Source: Maritalea porphyrae
GTDB taxonomy: Bacteria > Pseudomonadota > Alphaproteobacteria > Rhizobiales > Devosiaceae
DNA: 64,000 nucleotides
NCBI RefSeq assembly: GCF_027213965.1
Contig: NZ_JAPWGX010000001.1
Coordinates: forward strand, 806,001 to 870,000
Direction of reading: 5' to 3'
Under the pieces are notes generated by a model. That model was not told where the DNA came from. It worked only from the letters and a program-made list of their open reading frames with translations, and ran no database searches. The translations under genes and the position numbers were made by a program. Positions 54,501-62,023 of the stretch are shown one piece after another. The first letter of the stretch is position 1. Each line of letters opens with the position of its first letter.

Positions 54501-55090
54501 CTGAAGCTGGCAACCGGATGGGTATGCACAACCTTGCGGCCCTGCACGCCAGCGGGCCAGATGGCGAAAGAGATTTCAGCATAGCCGCACGCTGGTTTGA
54601 AGAAGCAGCAATGCGCGGCGTGTTGGACAGTCAGTTTAATCTGGGCATGCTTTATGCGCGTGGATTGGGCGTGAGCCAAGATTTCACAACGTCGTTCAAA
54701 TGGTTTTCAATTGCTGCAGCCAATGGCGACAAAGATGCGCAGAAGGCGCGCGACGATGTTGCTCGTTCTTTGGACGCGGCGCAAATGAGTGAAATCAAGC
54801 GTGAGTTGGCTGAATGGCGCCCAAAGCAGATTGATCTCATCAGCAACTTCGCTCCAATTGGTACGTGGGATAAGAACTTCAATCCTGGTGTTGAAATCAA
54901 CCAACGCGAAGTGGTGCTTGGTGTTCAGATTGCTCTATCCAAACTTGGTTTCCAATTGGGCACACCAGACGGCGTGATGGGACCCAAAACCCGCGACGCG
55001 ATTTCACAATTTGAGCGCACCCTTGGCATGAGCCAAAGCGGCACTATTAATCCACGTTTGTTGACTGTGTTGAATGGTCAACCCGTCTAA
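51599..55090 (+). CDS. podJ: PodJ-like polar localisation protein with Sel1 repeats and peptidoglycan-binding domain
   Basis: A 1163-residue protein. The cytoplasmic N-terminal half has a Lys cluster near 97-110 and long coiled-coil segments (about 120-500), then a Pro/Ser/Thr/Ala-rich linker (about 505-765). A single helix (about 777-797, ILLAASVVAIIAMTANLVL) crosses the membrane. The periplasmic part has three to four Sel1-like repeats (about 890-1035, such as GDPRAQYEVGMIFAEG and AQYRLGTAFEHGLGV) and a C-terminal peptidoglycan-binding domain (about 1101-1163). This matches PodJ of Caulobacter and Agrobacterium, which marks the old or growing pole and guides polar growth. ATG 51599 has only a weak ribosome site. 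Confidence 0.85.
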   Translation: MPKSRSHLAQAPSASRYGSAPQPWDALKSELEDLLGQVQDQISEFEGDDVHEPQLHSQVGRPMSGASDLEMRRQEALMNVRTAVDRLGAKQERPKKKSKKKKKKHAGNDLEAAIAQIRASTGRLDNDTPPRSVKEHHDNANSSYQTQQQDFGRAQEYAQAQSAAQNQSFERLTGQIEGLHRSIRDLAGAVPGRDSFARVESQIAQLSAEIDDHKSPQANAISDQLDGLQYALERLAELQVRQIGHIEQIKTHEENDHGAERQQRIEESIRSIYEKFDTLEQSIERPNSSIETIAKGIGSIARAVGDMQKRSQNDQSHNILAQIENLSQRLSAMDNGQPNALTQDVKREMQGLRGQLVSALEPRFTALETRLDDFATSGQVPGAAADYQNVTARIEEMEDRITHAIEGISNAQVGEAGQSGSPQTVALLKAMETRLSDALVEIRDAGSQANNGSTVSLDSLHAMEKRIGEAISRLPSIAKTPNDDQYDGLRAIENKLTHSLQRLEALSSAPRPAQTPSAAPAPVSTASASAAPQEPSVQQPQRKTESGITIKSPPVRSNVATPLAALKQSEPTVSSAVTAPKTQDAETPPTPKSSFGFNEKPAEQRPQRSAPMTSTTSSPAPSPAVSTTEQRESSSTTKQSRESFIAAARRATVERTEPSAAVSGNGGLLGRALDRIKSIKQGNAENEGADQQPEQQVAQEPSPIVEAETKLERSQTREDVRTLSVGPEPARPQSLADTPKPKSALDEAELASKSDDADQEDTHEGESFLTRNRQPILLAASVVAIIAMTANLVLDKGQTTDSSTIPSSVQEADVSEAPRQISLTEVETALSNAQAMPAETVSLTSSMAITDQSVGLVAPTPQLVDNEIVTASIPNSPVEVELPPTELGPTALREAAANGDPRAQYEVGMIFAEGKAVPKDSQEAVKWFERSAATGFAAAQYRLGTAFEHGLGVNKDLDQAKLWYLRSAEAGNRMGMHNLAALHASGPDGERDFSIAARWFEEAAMRGVLDSQFNLGMLYARGLGVSQDFTTSFKWFSIAAANGDKDAQKARDDVARSLDAAQMSEIKRELAEWRPKQIDLISNFAPIGTWDKNFNPGVEINQREVVLGVQIALSKLGFQLGTPDGVMGPKTRDAISQFERTLGMSQSGTINPRLLTVLNGQPV

Positions 55091-55216
55091 ACACATGCAG
55101 GTGCTGTGTAAATAGTCTGTTTCAAGGCGAAACGCCGTGTATCGGCGATTGACAGGGTATTGGTGCGCGCCTAAACCGGATAGTAACCGAGCCCTTTAGA
55201 AGCAGGATGCACCGCC

Positions 55217-56146
55217 GTGCAACTCTATTTGCCTATCGCTGAAATCTCACTCAACATTTTCATGTTGATTGGGCTTGGCGGCGCGGTTGGTTTTCTTTCA
55301 GGTCTATTTGGCGTTGGTGGCGGCTTTTTGCTGACGCCAATGTTGATTTTTTCTGGCATTCCGGCACCGGTGGCCGTTGCTTCTGTTACGGGCCAAGTTG
55401 TTGCCGCTTCAACATCTGGCGCACTCTCATATTGGCGACGCGGCGGGATAGACGTCAAACTGGCCTCGTTCCTGATCATATCGGGCATTTTCGGGGCTTT
55501 TGGTGGCGTCTGGACCTTTGGCGTGTTGCGGGCGGCGGGTCAGCTCGACCTTGTGATTTCGTTGGGCTATTTGATCTTTTTGGGCTCTATCGGCAGCTTG
55601 ATGCTGTTTGAAGCTGTAGGCTCGATGATCAAACATAAAGCGGGCAAGACTATTCCGCACAAATTACCTGGCCAACATAGCTGGGTGCATGGTTTACCCT
55701 TTCGTGTGCGCTTTAAACGCTCCAACCTTTATGTGAGCATTTTGCCTGTTGTGCTGATTGGCGGAAGCATTGGGTTTTTGGGATCATTGCTGGGCATTGG
55801 TGGTGGTTTTATTCTGGTGCCCGCGCTGATTTACATTTTGCGGGTGCCCGGCTCTGTTGTGATTGGCACATCTTTGTTGCAGGTGCTTGCCATTATGGCG
55901 GCCACCACCATTCTGCACGCAGTGAACAGTCAGACCGTTGATATATTGCTGGCCTTCTCACTAATGGTAGGTTCTGTAATTGGCGCCCAGTTTGGCGCAT
56001 CGGCCGGGCAGCATTTGCGCGGTGAACAGTTGCGGGCTCTTTTGGCGATTATTGTTCTGGCCGTGGCGATCCGCTTTGCTTTGTCGCTATTGCTTACCCC
56101 TGCAGATCCATTTTCGATGACCATCTTGCCCGGAGGCGTCACATGA
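55217..56146 (+). CDS. TauE/SafE-family sulfite/anion exporter-like permease
   Basis: A 309-residue membrane protein starting at GTG 55217. Two similar halves each carry the family Gly-rich motif: GGAVGFLSGLFGVGGGFLLT near 20-40 and SIGFLGSLLGIGGGFILVPA near 190-210. About eight helices are visible. TauE/SafE proteins are predicted to carry sulfite, sulfoacetate or organic acids across the membrane. The stop overlaps the TIGR02186 start by 4 nt, so the two are coupled; this pair recurs in alphaproteobacteria. Confidence 0.9.
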   Translation: MQLYLPIAEISLNIFMLIGLGGAVGFLSGLFGVGGGFLLTPMLIFSGIPAPVAVASVTGQVVAASTSGALSYWRRGGIDVKLASFLIISGIFGAFGGVWTFGVLRAAGQLDLVISLGYLIFLGSIGSLMLFEAVGSMIKHKAGKTIPHKLPGQHSWVHGLPFRVRFKRSNLYVSILPVVLIGGSIGFLGSLLGIGGGFILVPALIYILRVPGSVVIGTSLLQVLAIMAATTILHAVNSQTVDILLAFSLMVGSVIGAQFGASAGQHLRGEQLRALLAIIVLAVAIRFALSLLLTPADPFSMTILPGGVT

Positions 56147-56907
56147 TGGTTCGCGTTGCCTCTTTGCTGGTCATCTTTTTTGTCGGGATTGTTGACGCCT
56201 CTGCACAACGACTTGTTGCGTCAAGTTCTGATCCACACATCTCGATCACATCAACATTTTCTGGTGAAGAAATTACCTTTTTTGGCAATATCGAGAAGGC
56301 GTTTGACCAAAGCCCAAGCGCAATTACCAACAATTACCATATTGTGATTGCTGTGCGTGGTCCCTCGTCTACCCGGGTTGCGCGCCGCAAAACAAATCAG
56401 TTTGGGGTGTGGTTGAACGGAGAAGAAGTTGCTTTTAAGAGCTTCCCCTCGTTCTTTCATATCATTTCAAACCTGCCATTGGAGCAAGTTGCAGATCAGC
56501 AAGCACTGGCGGTTAATGGACTAGCGTTTGATAGCGCACCGTTTTTGCAGCCCGTTGGTAATATTGCCAAAGCCGGAGAATTCAGCCAAGAGCTGATCCG
56601 GCTGATGAAGGAGCAAGACCTCTACAAGAAAATCGAGCACGGCGTGACCTTCCACTCGGACACATTTTATTCGGCGCGCATCCAATTACCAGCACATGTG
56701 CCTAACGGCAACTACATTGCGATCACCCATTTGTTTCAAGACGGGCAACTCATGGCCAAGAAAGCGCAAAGATTTTCTGTGCGCACGGTTGGGTTCGAGC
56801 GGTTTTTGTCCTCCAGCGCCAAAGACTATTCATTTCTTTATGGACTTGTGTGCGTTTTACTTGCGATATTTACAGGGTGGTTGAGCGGAGTCGCTTTTAG
56901 GAGGTAA
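56143..56907 (+). CDS. TIGR02186 family protein, secreted/membrane-anchored, unknown function
   Basis: A 254-residue protein with an N-terminal signal-like segment (VASLLVIFFVGIVDASA) and one C-terminal helix (FLYGLVCVLLAIFTGWLSGV), so most of it probably lies in the periplasm. Sequence blocks such as FSGEEITFFGNIE and YHIVIAVRGPSS match the conserved TIGR02186 family found beside TauE/SafE genes. It may assist the exporter, but no biochemical role is known. The next gene starts 4 bp after its stop behind GGAGG. Confidence 0.85.
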   Translation: MMVRVASLLVIFFVGIVDASAQRLVASSSDPHISITSTFSGEEITFFGNIEKAFDQSPSAITNNYHIVIAVRGPSSTRVARRKTNQFGVWLNGEEVAFKSFPSFFHIISNLPLEQVADQQALAVNGLAFDSAPFLQPVGNIAKAGEFSQELIRLMKEQDLYKKIEHGVTFHSDTFYSARIQLPAHVPNGNYIAITHLFQDGQLMAKKAQRFSVRTVGFERFLSSSAKDYSFLYGLVCVLLAIFTGWLSGVAFRR

Positions 56908-56911
56908 CGGA

Positions 56912-57370
56912 ATGAATAGCCTTCCTTTGTTTTGGTCCAGAACCGTTGCCTTTGCCGGTCTTGCGGGCTGGATTCCGTTTTTGCTTGGCCTGCTTCTAAC
57001 GCTTTTTCCTGCTCTTTCCCCATTTGATCCGGTAGTTTTTGAACGCGCACTGGTGGGCTATGGCGCGCTGATCCTTTCGTTTTTGGGCGGTGTACGCTGG
57101 GGCATCCGCTTGCAAGGCGGTGCAGGCACCGATTTGACATATATCGTTGGCACCTTTGGCTCGATTGCCAGCTTTATCACCTTGTTGCTGCCGATCAATT
57201 TGGGGCTGATTATCCTCACCATTGGCTTTGCCATTCATGGGGCATGGGATGTTGCTGCGGGCATGAGTGGGCGCGTGCCGCAAGCTTACGCCCGCTTGCG
57301 CGCTGTTCTGACTTGGCTTGTGTGCCTAACCCTATTGCTCACCTTTGTTGCTAGACTGTTTGTAGGCTAA
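56912..57370 (+). CDS. DUF3429 family membrane protein
   Basis: A 152-residue protein with four to five hydrophobic helices and the DUF3429 landmark LVGYGALILSFLGGVRWGI near residues 46-64. The start ATG 56912 has an excellent AGGAGG site. The function is unknown. Its TAA stop overlaps the following GNAT start by one base (TAATG), so it belongs to the same operon as the TauE and TIGR02186 genes. Confidence 0.85.
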   Translation: MNSLPLFWSRTVAFAGLAGWIPFLLGLLLTLFPALSPFDPVVFERALVGYGALILSFLGGVRWGIRLQGGAGTDLTYIVGTFGSIASFITLLLPINLGLIILTIGFAIHGAWDVAAGMSGRVPQAYARLRAVLTWLVCLTLLLTFVARLFVG

Positions 57371-57813
57371 TGCTGAAATGTACGATTAGAGATATCACCA
57401 TTAGAGACAGCCTTGCGCTGCAAGATATCTATGCGCACATGCACCCCAAGGACCCTGAAGTCTCAGAACCCGCTTTTCGCAACGCCCTGGCGCTGGCCAT
57501 TGACGATCCGATGCAACACGTAATTGTGGGCGAACTCGACGGGCCAATTGTTGCGGTTTGCACAGTTTACATTTTGCCTAATCTGACGCGTGGCTGTCGC
57601 CCGTTTGGGCTGATTGAAAATGTAGTCACTCATCGTGATCATCGGCGCTTGGGCTTTGGCCGTCAGGTTTTGGCGGAAGCCAGCGAAAGGGCAAAGCGCT
57701 TCGGTTGCTACAAGCTCATGCTCATGACCGGCAGCAAGCGGGCAGAAGTGCGCGCATTCTATGAAGCGGCAGGGTTTAAGCAGAATAAGACCGGCTTCCA
57801 GATCAGATATTAG
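57370..57813 (+). CDS. GNAT-family N-acetyltransferase
   Basis: A 147-residue enzyme with the GNAT acetyl-CoA fold: the central strand GLIENVVTHRDHRRLGFGRQ contains the R/Q-x-x-G-x-G/A-type pyrophosphate loop (RRLGFG), and the C-terminal YKLMLMTGSKRAEVRAFYEAAGF is typical. The acceptor substrate is unknown. It ends the TauE-TIGR02186-DUF3429 operon and overlaps the convergent pdeM stop by 4 bp. Confidence 0.87.
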   Translation: MLKCTIRDITIRDSLALQDIYAHMHPKDPEVSEPAFRNALALAIDDPMQHVIVGELDGPIVAVCTVYILPNLTRGCRPFGLIENVVTHRDHRRLGFGRQVLAEASERAKRFGCYKLMLMTGSKRAEVRAFYEAAGFKQNKTGFQIRY

Positions 57814-58523
57814 CGCCCAATCAAATGCCGCTTGGCGATTGGGTAGATCTGTTCTCGCCCAATCACAGCGATCATCAAATTGTTGCGGTCCAGAACACCG
57901 TCAAAGGCTGAGTTCAGGATATTCAGGCTGCCCGTAGAAACGCCAAATGCGGGCATAATCAGCCGGGTTTCATCCGAGACAAAACAGGCTCGCCTGATCG
58001 AGCGACCATTCATGCGCACATGTGCGGCAGGGTGCAAATGCCCGGCGATTTGATTGGTCACTTTGGCGTCTGGTTCATGTGAAAGCACTATGCCATCAAG
58101 CGCAACACTTTCACAGCAATTGCCCCCCAATTCATGCGCTGCGGGATCATGATTGCCCGCAATCCAAATCCATTCAGTTGTTTGGGTCAGCTGCGCCAAG
58201 GCATCCGCATCCTGCACCGACAGTGTTGTTGTGCCTTCATCGCGGTGGAAGCTATCGCCCAGTGAAATCACCCGGCGCGCACCTGTTGCCGCAATATCAT
58301 CGGCCAGCAACTTGATCGTGGCCCCCGTGTCGTAGGGTGGCAAGAATTGGCGTGACTTGGCGAAAGATGACATTTTTTCCAAATGCAAATCTGCCACCAG
58401 CAGTGTTTCATGTTCAGGCCAATAAAGCGCACCCGATAGCAAGCCAACAAATTGTGCACCAGCGAATTTTAGGTCGAACCCAGCGTATGAAACCGATGAT
58501 TTTTTCCGCACCGCTCCGGTCAC
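57810..58523 (-). CDS. pdeM: Ligase-associated DNA damage response metallophosphoesterase PdeM
   Basis: A 237-residue calcineurin-like phosphoesterase. The start is GTG 58523, overlapping the GNAT stop as TAGTG; the frame runs up to 58574 but that part lies inside the GNAT gene. All metal-site blocks are visible: VADLHLEK, SLGDSFHRDEG, AGNHDP, LSHEP and AGHLHP. PdeM is encoded with Lhr-type helicase, ATP-dependent ligase and an exonuclease in a DNA-repair module; here only lhr and pdeM are visible. It is the last of three overlapping genes. Confidence 0.9.
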   Translation of the reverse strand: MTGAVRKKSSVSYAGFDLKFAGAQFVGLLSGALYWPEHETLLVADLHLEKMSSFAKSRQFLPPYDTGATIKLLADDIAATGARRVISLGDSFHRDEGTTTLSVQDADALAQLTQTTEWIWIAGNHDPAAHELGGNCCESVALDGIVLSHEPDAKVTNQIAGHLHPAAHVRMNGRSIRRACFVSDETRLIMPAFGVSTGSLNILNSAFDGVLDRNNLMIAVIGREQIYPIAKRHLIGR

Positions 58524-58972
58524 TATAAGTTCTTTCGGAATTGCACGACGCGGCCGATTTCTGCGAAGCCGCACGCTTCATGTGCTTTTTGACCATCGAC
58601 ATTTTTAAGCTCTGAATCCGATGCCATATGCGGGTAACCCTGCGCACGGGCCCAATCGGCGGCGGCGTCTATAAGGGCGCTAGCGATGCCGGCCTTGCGG
58701 TATTCTTGTTTGACGAACCAGCCTTCCAAATAGGCCACAGGACCATCATAGCATCCGTCCGCATAAGAGCGACGGGCGATTTCGGCAAAGCCGATGGCCT
58801 TGCCCTCAACGAAAGCAAGGAACACGATTTGCAGGTTTGGGTCTGTGCCGTTTAAGAAGCGTTTTGCTTCCTTTTCCGCGTCTTCATCGGTGAAGCCGCG
58901 CCATAGGATCTGGCGCAGTTTCGCCCAATCGTGCCATTCTTCTGGCTTCATTTTGCGGACTTCAAATTGCAT
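58523..58972 (-). CDS. GNAT acetyltransferase resembling aminoglycoside 6'-N-acetyltransferases
   Basis: A 149-residue protein starting at ATG 58972, overlapping the lhr TAA stop by one base, and ending by one-base overlap with pdeM. EWHDWAKLRQILWRG near the N-terminus, YLEGWFVKQEYRKAGIASAL with the acetyl-CoA loop, and MASDSELKNVDGQKAHEACG near the C-terminus follow the AAC(6')-I pattern. Family resemblance alone does not show drug acetylation; chromosomal AAC(6')-like proteins may have cellular acceptors. Its placement inside the lhr-pdeM repair unit is unusual. Confidence 0.85.
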   Translation of the reverse strand: MQFEVRKMKPEEWHDWAKLRQILWRGFTDEDAEKEAKRFLNGTDPNLQIVFLAFVEGKAIGFAEIARRSYADGCYDGPVAYLEGWFVKQEYRKAGIASALIDAAADWARAQGYPHMASDSELKNVDGQKAHEACGFAEIGRVVQFRKNL

Positions 58973-61518
58973 TATTTCTTTCCAGACGCCTCACGGAGCA
59001 AATCTTCTGCTGCTTCTGCCAACACGCTTTCGCGCCCTTCGCCAAAGATCGGCTCCTTACCAATTTCCAGCATAACCGGCACCGCAAGCGGAGAGATTCG
59101 CTCTAAATCCTTATGGATTATATGACGGCGAATGCGTTTTAAACAGGTGCCAAGTCGTTCAATATCCAACAATCCACGCGATGCATCGCGACGGGTGGCC
59201 TGCATCAGGATATGATCGGGCTCATGCTCATAGAGCACATTGTAGATCAGATCCGACGACATGGTGATTTGGCGGCCCGATTTCTCTTGCCCCGGATAGC
59301 GCCTCTCAATCAGTCCAGAGATGATCGCGCAATTGCGGAACGTGCGTTGCATTAGGCTTGATTCATCCAGCCATGTTTCCAGATCGTCCCCCAACATGTC
59401 TTCGTCGAACAATTCATCAAGCGACAAGCGGCCCCGTTTGAATTGCGCGCCAATATCCGTTGCGCACCATATGGCTAATGCATATTCTGAGGCGACGAAC
59501 CCCAACGGTTTTGCCCGGTCACGCTCGAGGCGTTTAGTCAGCAACATGCCCAATGTTTGGTGGGCCAACCGCCCCTCGAACGGGTAGCAGACCATGAAAT
59601 ATTTGTCCGCTTTGGGGAAGGTTTCCACAAGCAAGCTTTCTTCACCCGGAAGGGTGGAAACGTCGCGTTGCAACCGCAACCAATCGCTGACTTGGTCCGG
59701 CATTGCTTGCCAGAGTTTGGGCGTGGCCAGCGTTTTGCGCACCCGTTCGGCAAGGTAGGTCGATAGGGGAAATTTGCCCCCCATGTAGGAGGGAATTTTG
59801 GGGTTTTTCGCCACCGCGCGGGACACATAAGCTTCCGTATCTTTAATCGCCTCAAAGGCAACGATTTCTCCACCGAAGATGAATGTATCGCCAGGTGAGA
59901 GTTGGGAGATGAAATATTCCTCAATCTCCCCCAGCACCCGACCGCCCCGGCCAATTGGCCCGGTGGTTGCGCCACGTTTTTGGCCGCGCGACCGCACTAA
60001 CCGCACTTTGAGCATTGGCTCTTCAACAATGGTGCCCACATTCATGCGGTATTGCTGCGCGATCTTTGGGTGAGCAATGCGCCAGGTGTCGTCTTCCGTT
60101 TTGCGCAATCGCGCGAACCGCTCATAAGCGCAAAGGGCATACCCCCCGGTTGCAACGAAATCAACGACCCGTTCAAATTGCTCCCACTCAAGGTCGCGAT
60201 AGGGCCAAGCACAGATGATTTCGTCGTATAATTGCACCGCGTTGAAGGGTGCAGAACAGGCCATGCCCAATATATGTTGAGCAAGCACATCTAAGCCCCC
60301 GGGCTGAGGGTCTTCGCTGTCCTGTGCGCGTTCTTTCACCGCTTCTTTTGCCGCTTCGCACTCCAGCACCTCAAAGCGGTTTGCGGGCACCAGTAGGGCG
60401 CGTGAGGGTTCATCCAATCTGTGGTTAGAGCGGCCAATGCGTTGCAACAATCGCGACGAACCTTTTGGCGCACCGATTTGCACCACCAAATCAACGTCAC
60501 CCCAATCAATGCCCAGATCAAGGGTTGAGGTACAAACAACTGCTTGCAACTTTCCCGCCACCATCGCCGCTTCAACTTTGCGGCGCTGCTCTACGTCGAG
60601 TGAGCCATGGTGCAAAGCGATGGCTAGCCCATCTTCGTTGAGTTCCCACAAGGATTGGAACAGCAATTCGGCTTGTGATCGGGTGTTGACGAACAGCAAT
60701 GTGGTGCCGTTCTGTTTGATGATCTCAAGCAGTTCAGGCACTGCATATTGGGCGGAGTGCCCAGCCCAAGGCACACGATCGTCGCTGGCGAGAATTTCAA
60801 CTTCTGGGTCTGCCCCACCCGTGTTGGTCACAAACGCCACTTCGCGTTCTGGCTTTGGTGTGCCGATCCATTCGCGCAGCATTTCTGGTTTGGCGACTGT
60901 GGCCGAAAGGGCTGAGATTCTTAGATCAGGGCACAGCGTGCCCAACCGCGCCAACCCCAGCGCCAAGAGATCGCCGCGTTTCGAGAGGGCAAGCGCGTGC
61001 AATTCATCAAGCACCACCCGCTTGAGAGACCCAAACAGTTTTGGCGCTTCTTTGTGCGATAGCATCAGCGCCAATTGTTCGGGCGTGGTCATTAGAATAT
61101 TTGGTGGGTCGAACCGCTGGCGTTGTCGCCTAGAGGACGGCGTGTCGCCCGTGCGGGTTTCCACACGAATGTCCAATCCCATATCCGCAATTGGGTCCAT
61201 CAAGTTGCGGGCCACATCAACCGCCAGTGCTTTGAGCGGCGAAATATAGAGCGTGTGCATGCCGTCAAACTGGTCAACGGCCAGATCGGCGATTGAAGGC
61301 AAGAAGCCAGCCAGTGTTTTACCAGCGCCTGTTGGCGCGATCAGCAGGGCCGATTTGCCGGATCGATCTGCCTCCAGCATGTCCAATTGATGTTGCCGTG
61401 GCGCCCAATTTTTGGCCACAAACCAGTCGCGCACCACATCTGGCAGACCCCATGCGTGTGCGAATAGGTCAGCATCATTTGGAGGAATTGTTTGGCGAGT
61501 GCTTGTTGATTTGCGCAT
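58972..61518 (-). CDS. lhr: Ligase-associated DNA damage response DEXH-box helicase, Lhr type
   Basis: An 848-residue superfamily 2 ATPase. Walker A is APTGAGKTLAGFLPS near residue 60, the DExH box is VLDELHAL, motif III is SALSATV, and motif VI is QRIGRSNHRLDEPS. The 840-residue length and C-terminal domain fit the short bacterial Lhr helicase, a 3'-5' DNA helicase of the ligase-associated repair module with PdeM. It is the first gene of the minus-strand operon lhr-GNAT-pdeM. Confidence 0.93.
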   Translation of the reverse strand: MRKSTSTRQTIPPNDADLFAHAWGLPDVVRDWFVAKNWAPRQHQLDMLEADRSGKSALLIAPTGAGKTLAGFLPSIADLAVDQFDGMHTLYISPLKALAVDVARNLMDPIADMGLDIRVETRTGDTPSSRRQRQRFDPPNILMTTPEQLALMLSHKEAPKLFGSLKRVVLDELHALALSKRGDLLALGLARLGTLCPDLRISALSATVAKPEMLREWIGTPKPEREVAFVTNTGGADPEVEILASDDRVPWAGHSAQYAVPELLEIIKQNGTTLLFVNTRSQAELLFQSLWELNEDGLAIALHHGSLDVEQRRKVEAAMVAGKLQAVVCTSTLDLGIDWGDVDLVVQIGAPKGSSRLLQRIGRSNHRLDEPSRALLVPANRFEVLECEAAKEAVKERAQDSEDPQPGGLDVLAQHILGMACSAPFNAVQLYDEIICAWPYRDLEWEQFERVVDFVATGGYALCAYERFARLRKTEDDTWRIAHPKIAQQYRMNVGTIVEEPMLKVRLVRSRGQKRGATTGPIGRGGRVLGEIEEYFISQLSPGDTFIFGGEIVAFEAIKDTEAYVSRAVAKNPKIPSYMGGKFPLSTYLAERVRKTLATPKLWQAMPDQVSDWLRLQRDVSTLPGEESLLVETFPKADKYFMVCYPFEGRLAHQTLGMLLTKRLERDRAKPLGFVASEYALAIWCATDIGAQFKRGRLSLDELFDEDMLGDDLETWLDESSLMQRTFRNCAIISGLIERRYPGQEKSGRQITMSSDLIYNVLYEHEPDHILMQATRRDASRGLLDIERLGTCLKRIRRHIIHKDLERISPLAVPVMLEIGKEPIFGEGRESVLAEAAEDLLREASGKK

Positions 61519-61598
61519 TGCACCTATATTTAACGCACAATATGCTGATCACCAGTGTTTTCGTGAATTCAGCTAATAGAATTATTTGGGGAACAATT

Positions 61599-61904
61599 AT
61601 GAGCAATTCAGATAGACATGAAGACGACCAAGAATTACGCGCCACGAAACGTGACATTTTTGGCGGTAGCCCACGCAAGGTCTTTTTCAAATTGGTGATC
61701 CTTTCGCTGATCGTTGGATTTGTGATGCGGATGATGGACATAACGCCGGGCACCATATTTGGGACATTGGGCAGCTACGTTGGTCGAACCTTTGCAGACC
61801 TTGGCAGCTTTATGGGCGACTTGGGCGTTTGGTTTGGCTTTGGTGCGGCGATTGTTTTCCCGCTTTACATTTTCATTCGGCTTTGGCGGCGCTGGCTTTC
61901 ATAG
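61599..61904 (+). CDS. DUF6460-type small membrane protein
   Basis: A 101-residue protein from ATG 61599, with GGGGA upstream; the frame to 61293 overlaps lhr and is rejected. A charged N-terminus (RHEDDQELRATKRDIFGG) leads to SPRKVFFKLVILSLIVGFVM, the region shared by alphaproteobacterial DUF6460 proteins, then a second amphipathic or hydrophobic region and a C-terminal helix ending RLWRRWLS. The function is unknown. It is divergent from lhr by 80 bp. Confidence 0.75.
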   Translation: MSNSDRHEDDQELRATKRDIFGGSPRKVFFKLVILSLIVGFVMRMMDITPGTIFGTLGSYVGRTFADLGSFMGDLGVWFGFGAAIVFPLYIFIRLWRRWLS

Positions 61905-61924
61905 GTCCATCAATTAAATTCATC

Positions 61925-61956
61925 ACCCCCTGCTTGCCTAATTGCAAGTTGGGGGT
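61925..61956 (+). terminator. GC-rich hairpin between the DUF6460 and MATE genes
   Basis: ACCCCC-TG-CTTGC (61925-61937) pairs with GCAAG-TT-GGGGGT (61944-61956) at 11 of 13 positions around a 6-nt loop. It lies 21 bp after the DUF6460 stop. No strong U-run follows, so it may be a weak terminator or an mRNA processing structure. Confidence 0.45.
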
Positions 61957-62023
61957 AAACTTCATCCCTTGAGAATCTTTTGGCAACACGTGTTCCGCGG
62001 CTGTTGCCTTTTCTATTGGGTGA

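Noticed and set aside
60437-61249. A 270-codon plus-strand frame opposite lhr
   Set aside because: It is an antisense shadow of the helicase, whose motifs are intact; the frame has low-complexity Ser/Arg composition and no family features.
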